A stretch of DNA of 5,406 nt from Candidatus Kaiserbacteria bacterium (lineage in GTDB: Bacteria > Patescibacteriota > Minisyncoccia > Phycocordibacterales > UBA918), in NCBI GenBank assembly GCA_020428895.1, contig JAGQLZ010000016.1, forward strand, positions 3,392 to 8,797, read 5' to 3'. The position numbers were made by a program, and so were the translations under genes. The notes below the pieces were generated by a model, which saw nothing but the letters and a program-made list of their open reading frames with translations, had not been told where the DNA came from and ran no database searches. This document shows positions 1-4,823 of this stretch, piece by piece (positions within the stretch are counted from its first letter, which is position 1; each line of letters opens with the position of its first letter).

Positions 1-60
1 GTCAAGCCCATAAAACATGCATCAAAAACACCCAAAATACAACACTGTTACTCATTAATC

Positions 61-69
61 TGCTACAAT
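61..69 (+). promoter_or_regulatory. extended -10 promoter of cca
   Basis: The sequence TGCTACAAT matches an extended -10 element (TGn followed by TACAAT, 5 of 6 to TATAAT). It ends 8 bases before the ATG at 78, so a normal start site 6-8 bases downstream would give a leaderless or nearly leaderless mRNA. There is no Shine-Dalgarno sequence in between (the bases are AACCTGAA), and no good -35 hexamer is visible, which is typical of extended -10 promoters. The start site itself is inferred. Confidence 0.55.
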
Positions 70-77
70 AACCTGAA

Positions 78-1547
78 ATGATCAGCAATAATGACATTCC
101 GCTGGTAGTTAAATCTATCTCTAAAACGCTAACTGATGCGGGTTTTGAAGCTTATTTAGTGGGTGGTTGTACTCGCGACTTGATGCTAGGCAATAAACCT
201 AAAGATTGGGACCTTACCACCAACGCTACTCCGGAACAAATTACCGAACTTTTTCCTGACCATTACTACAACAATGACTTCGGTACTGTCGGCGTTAAGA
301 CTGAAGAGGAAGATGAACGTCTGAAGGTGATAGAAGTCACTCCATACCGTACTGAAAGCGAATATTCTGACTCTAGACGGCCAGATTCAGTGACTTTTGG
401 GGTTTCACTAGAAGAGGATCTAAAACGTCGTGATTTTACGATGAACGCCTTAGCTTTTAACTTAGAAACTGGGGAATTGATAGATATGTTTGACGGTCAA
501 GCAGATTTAAAGAAAAAGCGTATCAAAACCGTTGGTAATGCTGATGAACGATTTCAGGAAGATGCTTTACGCATGATGCGCGCTGTCCGACTATCGGCTG
601 AACTAAACTTTGCTATTGAAACTGAAACTATGCAGTCTATTAGCAAAAATAACGCTATTTTAGGAAATATTTCCATTGAACGCATTGCTAGCGAGTTCAT
701 TCGCTTAATAAAATCTGATACTCCTATGCAAGGTATTGTCATGATGGAAAAGCTAGGCTTATTGAAGCATATTATTCCAGAATTGACCGAAGGTATTGGT
801 TGTTTGCAAGGTGGAATACATGATTTTGATGTTTATGAACACAACTTACGCACCCTACAAGCAGCCGCTGATAAGGGCTACTCAACCGAAATGCGCTTAG
901 CCGCCTTACTCCATGACATCGCCAAACCTCGCACTAAAAGGGAAGGTGGTAAGAACAAGCGTTATACATTCTTTGGCCACGAAGTAGTTGGTGCCAAAAT
1001 GGCCAAAAAGATACTCGAACGCTTAAAACAACCACGTGAGCGAATAGATATGGTAGTAAAACTAGTTCGTTGGCATATGTTTTTTGCCGATCCAGATGAA
1101 ATTACCTTATCGGCAGTACGACGAACAATTGTGCGAATAGGGGAGGATAACATTGAGAACCTTCTTAATCTAAGGGTTTGTGACCGAATTGGCACTGGCC
1201 GACCTAAAGAACAACCATTTCGCTTCCGAAAATATAAGGCGATGGTAGACGAAGCCTTACGTGACCCAATATCTGTAAAGCTACTTAAGACCAATGGGGA
1301 TAAGATTATGGAAAAGACTGGGGAAAAGCCGGGAAAAAAGCTGGGATATATACTGCATGCACTGTTGGAAGAGGTGTTGGAAAACCCTGCAAACAACACT
1401 GAAGAGTATCTGGATAAACGTGTGGATAGCCTTATTTTAATGGATATAAACGAGCTTCAGGAATTAGCCGAAAAAGGTAAGAAAAAACAAGCTGAGGAAG
1501 AGGCAGCAGCCCTAAAAGCCATCGCTAAGGAGCATAAAGTTGGGTAA
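78..1547 (+). CDS. cca: CCA tRNA nucleotidyltransferase / poly(A) polymerase family, with HD domain
   Basis: This 489-aa protein belongs to the class II nucleotidyltransferase family that adds or repairs the 3' CCA of tRNAs from CTP and ATP in the cytoplasm. The head domain shows the GG-x-x-RD motif (G29 G30, R33 D34) and the metal-binding DxD (D43, D45 in DWDLTT). The RRDFTMNALA motif follows (R117-A126), and then the nucleotide-selecting helix region ERFQEDALRMMRAVR (157-171). A C-terminal HD phosphohydrolase domain has H255, the HD pair H279-D280 and H301, with H333 a further candidate metal ligand; in the family it can remove 2',3'-cyclic phosphates. The last 30 residues are rich in Lys, Glu and Ala and probably helical. 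Length is normal for an HD-containing member. The ATG at 78 fits the promoter just upstream. A poly(A) polymerase or an A-adding-only enzyme cannot be excluded, since specificity within class II is hard to read from sequence. The gene stands alone. Confidence 0.95.
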   Translation: MISNNDIPLVVKSISKTLTDAGFEAYLVGGCTRDLMLGNKPKDWDLTTNATPEQITELFPDHYYNNDFGTVGVKTEEEDERLKVIEVTPYRTESEYSDSRRPDSVTFGVSLEEDLKRRDFTMNALAFNLETGELIDMFDGQADLKKKRIKTVGNADERFQEDALRMMRAVRLSAELNFAIETETMQSISKNNAILGNISIERIASEFIRLIKSDTPMQGIVMMEKLGLLKHIIPELTEGIGCLQGGIHDFDVYEHNLRTLQAAADKGYSTEMRLAALLHDIAKPRTKREGGKNKRYTFFGHEVVGAKMAKKILERLKQPRERIDMVVKLVRWHMFFADPDEITLSAVRRTIVRIGEDNIENLLNLRVCDRIGTGRPKEQPFRFRKYKAMVDEALRDPISVKLLKTNGDKIMEKTGEKPGKKLGYILHALLEEVLENPANNTEEYLDKRVDSLILMDINELQELAEKGKKKQAEEEAAALKAIAKEHKVG

Positions 1548-1726
1548 TTCCATCAAACCTAATATTTTAATGTTATTTGATTAAATCCAAGTAAATAACT
1601 TAATAAAGTTTCTTCTAAACAGATGCGCTCTTAGGTAAATATGCAACATTGTTTGTCATTTTCTTATTTTAAAAACACTAAATGATTATATTTATCTAAA
1701 TTTTGATGGATGACGAAGGAAACCGG
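1548..1726. other. intergenic stretch with no recognised gene
   Basis: This AT-rich spacer follows cca. No reading frame of note and no convincing terminator is visible directly after the cca stop. A weak 7-bp complementarity (1572-1578 with 1593-1599) is the only local hairpin found. A TATATT hexamer at 1687-1692 and a TTGTCA at 1653-1658 resemble promoter elements but are 28 bases apart, so they do not form a standard pair. Transcription of cca probably continues towards the hairpin at 1976, or something downstream starts separately. Confidence 0.5.
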
Positions 1727-1918
1727 TGAGTAAATGAGGGAGACGAACACTGATAGCCTTTTACTTATTTTCAAAGCAGGGCGAAGGAAACGACCGACCT
1801 AGCGGAACATCGGCAAGCTTCGCAACTACGTTCGTCCAGGAATTTGCCCAAGGACAATGGGGCAAATTCGGACATACACCACAAGAGTATTTCCATTTTT
1901 CTAATTCGCTTTTACTCA
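1727..1918 (+). ncRNA. candidate structured RNA with nested helices
   Basis: No known RNA family was recognised. The case is structural. An 8-bp closing helix (1727-1734 with 1911-1918) encloses a 7-bp helix (1742-1748 with 1830-1836). That in turn encloses a hairpin of 6 bp (1781-1786 with 1818-1823) and a further 4 bp (1794-1797 with 1810-1813). Beside it sits a strong hairpin: a perfect 10-bp stem (1840-1849 with 1860-1869, 10-base loop) extended by GTCC/GGAC (1834-1837 with 1870-1873). The last extension overlaps the 7-bp helix, so those two are partly alternative. A 10-base direct repeat, CGAAGGAAAC, occurs at 1714 and 1782. The segment looks more GC-rich than its flanks, and a terminator-like hairpin follows at 1976. 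The strand is uncertain, and the other strand has a small reading frame over the same bases. Confidence 0.35.
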
Positions 1919-1919
1919 T
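1761..1919 (-). CDS. possible small cysteine-containing protein, 52 aa
   Basis: This short frame runs from an ATG at 1919-1917 to a TAA at 1763-1761. I do not recognise the product. It begins MSKSELEKWKYSCGVCPNLP and has four cysteines (C13, C16, C22, C48) plus H21. The C-x2-C-x4-H-C cluster could bind zinc or form disulphides. It has no signal peptide or membrane segment, and three tryptophans fall in the first 30 residues. An in-frame TGA lies five codons upstream, so the start is fixed under the standard code. There is no Shine-Dalgarno site, as for other genes here, and a weak TATTCT lies upstream at about 1944-1939. Against it: the coding bases contain a perfect 10-bp stem and other helices that an RNA gene would explain better. 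It would be transcribed away from the bidirectional terminator and towards the end of cca. Confidence 0.3.
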   Translation of the reverse strand: MSKSELEKWKYSCGVCPNLPHCPWANSWTNVVAKLADVPLGRSFPSPCFENK

Positions 1920-1971
1920 AAGAAAAATTGGTCAATTCAGAATAATTGCTACGCTCATTTCTTCATTCAAT

Positions 1972-2040
1972 AAAAAAAGGCCTAAGGGGTTCGAGAGGCA
2001 AGTGATACTTGTCTGTCGAAGCCCTCAGGCCTTTACTTTT
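1972..2040. terminator. long bidirectional rho-independent terminator
   Basis: Bases 1976-2003 pair with 2007-2034 around a GAT loop. The stem has 28 positions with three mismatches (1984/2026, 1989/2021, 1995/2015) and one G-U pair. Read on the plus strand it is followed by TTTACTTTT. Read on the minus strand the stem is followed by a run of seven T. It can therefore stop transcripts arriving from cca or the candidate RNA on the left, and minus-strand transcripts arriving from xth on the right. The stem is much longer than an ordinary terminator, so a small inverted-repeat element is a possible alternative origin. Confidence 0.75.
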
Positions 2041-2045
2041 GTAGA

Positions 2046-2078
2046 GCGTTAATTGAAACTTTTTGTTTCAGCTGGCGC
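2046..2078. repeat. hairpin 1 of the intergenic series
   Basis: Bases 2046-2059 pair with 2065-2078 around a TTTTT loop. The inner six pairs are perfect, and the outer part has one mismatch and three G-U or U-G pairs on the plus-strand transcript. It starts six bases after the terminator tail and has no T tract of its own. Function unknown. Confidence 0.5.
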
Positions 2079-2112
2079 ATTATATTTTATGCTAACCAAA
2101 TTTATTGCTCTG

Positions 2113-2154
2113 GAGAATTATTTTGTATGAGTTAGAGTTTCATACTTAATTCTC
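2113..2154. repeat. hairpin 2, interrupted stem
   Basis: An outer 8-bp perfect stem (2113-2120 with 2147-2154) and an inner 6-bp perfect stem (2125-2130 with 2140-2145) are separated by an asymmetric internal loop of four bases against one. The loop contains GTTAGAG; the 10-mer GTTAGAGTTT beginning there (2131-2140) recurs at 2186-2195. Function unknown. Confidence 0.5.
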
Positions 2155-2241
2155 AACTTTAGGGTGGGAATTGTTTTGTTAGAACGTTAGAGTTTTTTGG
2201 AGGTAATACTCTTAATTTTGAAATGAACTGTTTTAGGGGTT

Positions 2242-2287
2242 TCTCCAAGATTCTGGTTTGAAGTTTTTCAACTCAGAATCTTGGAGA
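2242..2287. repeat. hairpin 3, 14-bp perfect stem
   Basis: Bases 2242-2255 pair perfectly with 2274-2287. Inside, TTGAA (2258-2262) pairs with TTCAA (2267-2271). The stem is strong, but no T tract follows on either strand, so it is a poor terminator. Its right half (2261-2279) is 16 of 19 identical to 2404-2422, inside and beside the 44-bp palindrome, which suggests the hairpins arose partly by duplication. Confidence 0.6.
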
Positions 2288-2296
2288 TACTTACCT

Positions 2297-2309
2297 GCCC
2301 TTTCTGGGC
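2297..2309. repeat. small GC hairpin
   Basis: GCCC (2297-2300) pairs with GGGC (2306-2309) around TTTCT. It is only 4 bp and alone would be unremarkable; it is listed because it sits between two larger hairpins. Confidence 0.25.
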
Positions 2310-2324
2310 CTGCCAATATAATAT

Positions 2325-2350
2325 GTCCTTTATATACTAGTGTAAAGGAC
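2325..2350. repeat. hairpin 4, partial copy of the palindrome core
   Basis: GTCCTTTA (2325-2332) pairs with TAAAGGAC (2343-2350) around a 10-base spacer. The same two arms form the centre of the 44-bp palindrome at 2387-2402, where they abut with no spacer. Ten-base matches extend beyond the arms: GTCCTTTATA at 2325 and 2387, and TAAAGGACAA at 2343 and 2395. It could be a second protein-binding site, or a duplicated palindrome with an inserted spacer. Confidence 0.6.
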
Positions 2351-2352
2351 AA

Positions 2353-2369
2353 CACAGTGGATAACTGTG
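2353..2369. repeat. hairpin 5, overlapping DnaA-box-like sequence
   Basis: CACAGT (2353-2358) pairs with ACTGTG (2364-2369) around GGATA. On the minus strand this segment contains TTATCCACT (2364-2356), one mismatch from the DnaA box consensus TTWTNCACA. It is followed on the plus strand by a perfect 10-base palindrome, TTGTGCACAA read on the minus strand, whose TTGTGCACA (2374-2366) is also one mismatch from the consensus. No dnaA gene is in the window, so an origin role is only a possibility. Confidence 0.35.
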
Positions 2370-2372
2370 CAC

Positions 2373-2416
2373 AACTGAAAAACTTTGTCCTTTATAAAGG
2401 ACAAAGTTTTTCAGTT
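2373..2416. repeat. perfect 44-bp palindrome
   Basis: Bases 2373-2394 are the exact reverse complement of 2395-2416, with no spacer and no mismatch. The centre is GTCCTTTATAAAGGAC. Without a loop it suits a symmetric dimeric protein site or cruciform extrusion in DNA; as RNA it would fold with the central bases opened as loop. No T tract follows on either side, so it is not a typical terminator. It lies beyond the 3' end of xth. Confidence 0.8.
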
Positions 2417-2423
2417 AAGAATT

Positions 2424-2449
2424 TATGGCTTTACTGAGCCATATTTTTT
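2424..2449 (+). terminator. possible small plus-strand terminator
   Basis: TATGGCT (2424-2430) pairs with AGCCATA (2437-2443) around TTACTG, followed by six T. The stem is short and not very GC-rich. If it works, some plus-strand transcript must cross the hairpin series at 2041-2423; no gene there explains one. Confidence 0.4.
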
Positions 2450-2495
2450 AAGTATATTTTCTAACATTGACATTTATAGGTTTCATGGGTTTGTT

Positions 2496-3299
2496 TTAGA
2501 CTTGAATATCAATAGAAACTGGACAGTGGTCACTGCCTAAAACTTCGGCATGGATGTTTGCTCTCTTTACTAAATCTTTTAAGTCACCATCAACCATAAC
2601 ATAGTCAATCCGCCAGCCAACATTACGTTCACGAGCTCCGGCAAAATGACTCCACCAAGTATAGTGTCCATTGCCTTGTGTAAAAATTCTAAATGTGTCG
2701 ACAAAGTTAGCGCCCAACATTGTATCAACTCCTGCGCGTTCTTCTTCTGTGAATCCTTTCTTACCAACGTTAGGTTTCGGTCGAGCAAGATCATCTTCAG
2801 TGTGGGCAACATTCAGGTCACCACAAAAAACAACTGGTTTATTTTTTCGAAGCTCTTCCATATATTCGAGAAAGGCTGGATCCCACTCTTGGCGCATAGG
2901 AATTCGTGACAAATCATCTTTGGCATTCGGAGTGTATACGGTCGCTACATATATATGTTCAAACTCCACTACCAGAACTCTGCCTTCAGCAGTCGTGTCT
3001 CCATAACTATCTGCAAGATTGTATTTGGTTTTTATTTTTTCAGGCAAACCATAAATAACCTTATCTGGTTCAAGCTTGGTAAAAATTGCTGTACCTGAAT
3101 AACCTTTTTTGTCAGCTTGATGCCAAAACTGATGATATTCAGGGTATAAAGACGCAAAATCATCTTTTACTTGATCTACTTGAGCTTTTGTTTCTTGTAT
3201 ACACAGCACATCAGGCTGATATTTTTCAATAAATGGCTTAAATAAACCTTTTTTTTCAACGGCTCGAATTCCATTAACATTCCAAGAAAAAATTTTCAT
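2496..3299 (-). CDS. xth: exodeoxyribonuclease III / AP endonuclease
   Basis: This is a 267-aa member of the ExoIII/APE1 branch of the endonuclease-exonuclease-phosphatase family, which cleaves DNA 5' of abasic sites and trims 3' ends during base-excision repair. Visible signature residues: N9 in SWNVNGIR, E36 in CIQETKA, Y122 in VYTPNA, D161 and N163 in CGDLNVAH, W215-W216 in YTWWSHF, D232 in WRIDYVMV, and the final D257-H258 in LGSDHCPV. Length and motif spacing are those of a complete bacterial enzyme. The start is placed at ATG 3299-3297, giving MKIFSWNVNGIR as in the family. An ATG at 3332 would add 11 residues (MIFIPIPYHKL) not expected in ExoIII and would overlap the divergent hydrolase gene. 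The chosen start also lies 6 bases after a -10 element. Transcripts run into the hairpin region and probably end at 1976. Confidence 0.95.
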   Translation of the reverse strand: MKIFSWNVNGIRAVEKKGLFKPFIEKYQPDVLCIQETKAQVDQVKDDFASLYPEYHQFWHQADKKGYSGTAIFTKLEPDKVIYGLPEKIKTKYNLADSYGDTTAEGRVLVVEFEHIYVATVYTPNAKDDLSRIPMRQEWDPAFLEYMEELRKNKPVVFCGDLNVAHTEDDLARPKPNVGKKGFTEEERAGVDTMLGANFVDTFRIFTQGNGHYTWWSHFAGARERNVGWRIDYVMVDGDLKDLVKRANIHAEVLGSDHCPVSIDIQV

Positions 3300-3304
3300 A
3301 AGTT

Positions 3305-3310
3305 TATGAT
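3305..3310 (+). promoter_or_regulatory. -10 element of the divergent hydrolase gene
   Basis: TATGAT (5 of 6 to TATAAT) ends 11 bases before the ATG at 3322. This predicts a leader of about five bases, too short for a Shine-Dalgarno site. No good -35 is visible at 3282-3287, so this half is weaker than the xth promoter. It shares its bases with the minus-strand TATCAT, so the two polymerases could not bind at once. Confidence 0.4.
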
Positions 3311-3334
3311 ACGGTATTGGTATGAAAATCACAA
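3306..3334 (-). promoter_or_regulatory. xth promoter, apparently leaderless
   Basis: On the minus strand, TTGTGA (3334-3329, 4 of 6 to TTGACA) is separated by exactly 17 bases from TATCAT (3311-3306, 5 of 6 to TATAAT). Six bases later comes the ATG of xth at 3299, so the expected start site is the A of the start codon. The -10 overlaps the -10 of the opposite gene. Confidence 0.55.
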
Positions 3335-3987
3335 AAATCGGCCACTGTTGCTTACTAGTGGAGGTGAAATCACTAAGAATCCTAACTGACCCCGGTTCAA
3401 TTACTAGTGGTGATCATGTTTTAGATAATATTGATGTAATTTTAATTACTCACGAACACGGCGATCACTTACACACAGATTCACTCAAAGAAATAATCGC
3501 TAAAAATCCGGAAGTAAAAATTTACACTAATACTAGTGTTGGAAATATATTGCAAACACTAGGTATTTCGTATCAAAAACTAGATGGCACAGACTTTACC
3601 GTCCACCACGAAGTTAAGTTTGAAGCAGTTGATGGAAATCATGTTGAAATATACGAAAAATTTGGATTGGTGCATAATACTGGCTATTTTATTGATGAAA
3701 AATTGTTCTATCCCGGTGATGCCTACACTGTACCGAGTGATAAAAAAGTTCCAATACTAGCTGCTCCCATCGCTGGACCATGGTGCAAAACTAGCGATGC
3801 CATTCGATATATCAAGGAAATTAGCCCTAGAATCACTATCCCCGTACATGACGGTTTACTAAATGATCAAGGTCGAGAAATTATCAATAACGTAATCGCA
3901 AAAAATGTTGTCGATGATACTGATTATACGGTATTAAATTCTCATGACGAACTTGATGTAACAATTAATTTCACTGAGGATAATTAA
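3322..3987 (+). CDS. metallo-beta-lactamase-fold hydrolase (UlaG-like)
   Basis: This 221-aa soluble protein has the full metal-binding set of the fold: T43-HEHGDH-L50 (H44, H46, D48, H49), H107 in DGNHVE, D133 in FYPGDAY and H176 in IPVHDG. The start, MKITKIGHCCLLVE, followed by LRILTDPG (18-25), is typical of the compact UlaG / YcfI-like branch of Zn or Mn dependent hydrolases. Members range from L-ascorbate-6-phosphate lactonase to phosphodiesterases, so the substrate cannot be named. No neighbouring pathway gene helps: it is divergent from xth, with 22 bases between the start codons. A nuclease or repair role is conceivable from that position but unproven. The start at 3322 agrees with the family N-terminus. 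No clear terminator follows the stop. Confidence 0.88.
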   Translation: MKITKIGHCCLLVEVKSLRILTDPGSITSGDHVLDNIDVILITHEHGDHLHTDSLKEIIAKNPEVKIYTNTSVGNILQTLGISYQKLDGTDFTVHHEVKFEAVDGNHVEIYEKFGLVHNTGYFIDEKLFYPGDAYTVPSDKKVPILAAPIAGPWCKTSDAIRYIKEISPRITIPVHDGLLNDQGREIINNVIAKNVVDDTDYTVLNSHDELDVTINFTEDN

Positions 3988-4061
3988 AATACGCTATTGT
4001 AATTACCGCTCAATATGCTTTAATGCAATCACGAAACATAAGCTCCTAAAAGCGCGAAGCG

Positions 4062-4090
4062 TTGGTAGATGAAGTGAAGTTTTGTAGTAT
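4062..4090 (+). promoter_or_regulatory. candidate promoter of the cold-shock gene
   Basis: TTGGTA (4062-4067) and TAGTAT (4085-4090) are spaced by 17 bases, each 4 of 6 to consensus. The expected leader is about 14 bases, AT-rich, with no Shine-Dalgarno site before the ATG at 4111. It lies in the 123-base gap after the hydrolase gene. The long structured leader known for E. coli cspA is not present. Confidence 0.35.
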
Positions 4091-4110
4091 TAATAAATAA
4101 ATTATCGTTC

Positions 4111-4353
4111 ATGAACGGAACAATCGCAATTAAGAAAGATTCAGGTTTTGGTTTCATCGCACCTAGCGATGGAGGTAAAGACGTATTCTTTCATGCATCA
4201 GCTCTAGTTGATGTTGCTTTTGACGACATCCAACAGGGTGACGCAGTAACATTTGACATCACTGAAGGTCCAAAAGGACCAGCAGCTGAGAACGTGCAAC
4301 GCACAAGTGGCGCTGCAGCAGCTCCAGAAGCAGGTGAGGAAGCAGCTGAATAA
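4111..4353 (+). CDS. small cold-shock-domain protein
   Basis: This 80-aa protein has one cold-shock domain (about residues 1-66), a five-stranded barrel that binds single-stranded RNA or DNA and acts as an RNA chaperone. RNP1 is seen as SGFGFIAP (11-18), RNP2 as DVFFHAS (24-30), and the closing strand motif as GPKGPAAENV (53-62). It departs from CspA in the first strand: the usual KWFN before RNP1 is replaced by AIKK and the segment is one residue shorter, so two aromatic nucleic-acid contacts are missing. After the domain comes a 14-residue tail of Ala, Glu, Pro and Gly (67-80), acidic and probably disordered. It appears monocistronic, between its own promoter and a terminator 20 bases after the stop. 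Whether it is cold-induced cannot be told. Confidence 0.93.
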   Translation: MNGTIAIKKDSGFGFIAPSDGGKDVFFHASALVDVAFDDIQQGDAVTFDITEGPKGPAAENVQRTSGAAAAPEAGEEAAE

Positions 4354-4372
4354 GCTCATACAATATATGAGT

Positions 4373-4411
4373 ACACACAACCGGAAGCATTTGCTTCCGG
4401 TTGTTGTGTTT
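4373..4411 (+). terminator. terminator of the cold-shock gene
   Basis: A perfect 11-bp GC-rich stem (4378-4388 with 4393-4403) around ATTT extends by one A-T pair and, past a single bulged T at 4405, four more pairs (4373-4376 with 4406-4409). The following T-rich tract is short (TTT, then AGGG), but TTGTTGTGTTT forms the descending side. It separates the cold-shock gene from the membrane operon. Confidence 0.75.
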
Positions 4412-4419
4412 AGGGCATG

Positions 4420-4425
4420 TATAAT
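4420..4425 (+). promoter_or_regulatory. -10 element of the membrane operon
   Basis: A consensus TATAAT lies 16 bases before the ATG at 4442, directly after the upstream terminator. A start site near 4432 gives a leader of about 10 bases without a Shine-Dalgarno site. No good -35 is visible; the matching position falls inside the terminator stem. Confidence 0.55.
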
Positions 4426-4441
4426 AGATACATAAGTTTAT

Positions 4442-4819
4442 ATGCCTTTTATTATTGATTACTTTTATTGGCATTACACCAGTGCTCCCATGGAAGCTTT
4501 CCATATCTGGCGTAATTTGGTTTGGTTTATTGTTGAGCTATTTTCAATAACCCAGTTAACTAAAGCATTTTTCTCTCCTTGGAAGAGAATGACCGAAGAA
4601 GGTCATAAAGCTTGGGATATCGAAGGCTGGGCTAGCGATATGATCGTAAACTTAATCTCTCGTTTGCTGGGAGCTACTCTTCGGTCTACTTTTATTATCA
4701 TTGGAATAGTGAGTCTGATTATACTGATGGTAGGTATTGTCGTTTTTTATATATTTTGGATGTTATCACCAGCCATTGTCGTACTGAGTTTTAGCTACGG
4801 TTTCTTCTTAATCTTTTAA
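4442..4819 (+). CDS. small membrane protein, unknown function, paired with a Clp-like gene
   Basis: I recognise no characterised family. The 125-aa protein is very rich in aromatics and isoleucine. A moderately hydrophobic segment lies at about 24-44, a charged stretch at 45-75 with the motif FFSPWKRM (43-50) followed by EEGHKAWDIEGW (52-63), then two strong membrane helices at about 83-107 and 108-125. The C-terminus ends inside the last hydrophobic segment (FFLIF). There is no cleavable signal peptide. The charged central loop suggests a conserved surface for a partner. The next gene begins 4 bases after the stop, so the two are almost certainly co-transcribed and probably act together at the membrane. 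My recollection is that similar small proteins precede Clp-type ATPase genes in CPR genomes; this was not checked. Confidence 0.8.
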   Translation: MPFIIDYFYWHYTSAPMEAFHIWRNLVWFIVELFSITQLTKAFFSPWKRMTEEGHKAWDIEGWASDMIVNLISRLLGATLRSTFIIIGIVSLIILMVGIVVFYIFWMLSPAIVVLSFSYGFFLIF

Positions 4820-4823
4820 TAAT

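Noticed and set aside
962..1399. A 145-codon minus-strand reading frame inside cca
   Set aside because: It is antisense to a clearly conserved HD-domain region, has low-complexity Ser/Arg-rich composition and shows no recognisable motif.
1690..1930. tmRNA, RNase P RNA, SRP RNA or 6S RNA
   Set aside because: No CCA-ending acceptor with a T-arm, no GAGGAAAGTCC / ACAGAA core of RNase P, no SRP tetraloop domain, and the branching pattern differs from the single long 6S hairpin.
2325..2416. CRISPR array
   Set aside because: Only two copies of a short palindromic core, unequal in structure, with no regular spacers and no cas genes.
2646..3006. Plus-strand frames of 87 and 111 codons antisense to exonuclease III
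   Set aside because: They lie opposite conserved catalytic motifs and resemble no protein; they follow from the codon composition of xth.
3300..3332. An 11-residue N-terminal extension of exonuclease III starting at 3332
   Set aside because: The family begins at MKIFSWN-like sequence, the extension would overlap the divergent hydrolase gene and its promoter, and a -10 element lies just before the internal ATG at 3299.
4259..4504. Minus-strand frame across the cold-shock gene end and terminator
   Set aside because: It runs through the terminator hairpin and into the next gene, with repetitive Leu/Gln composition caused by the Ala-rich tail.
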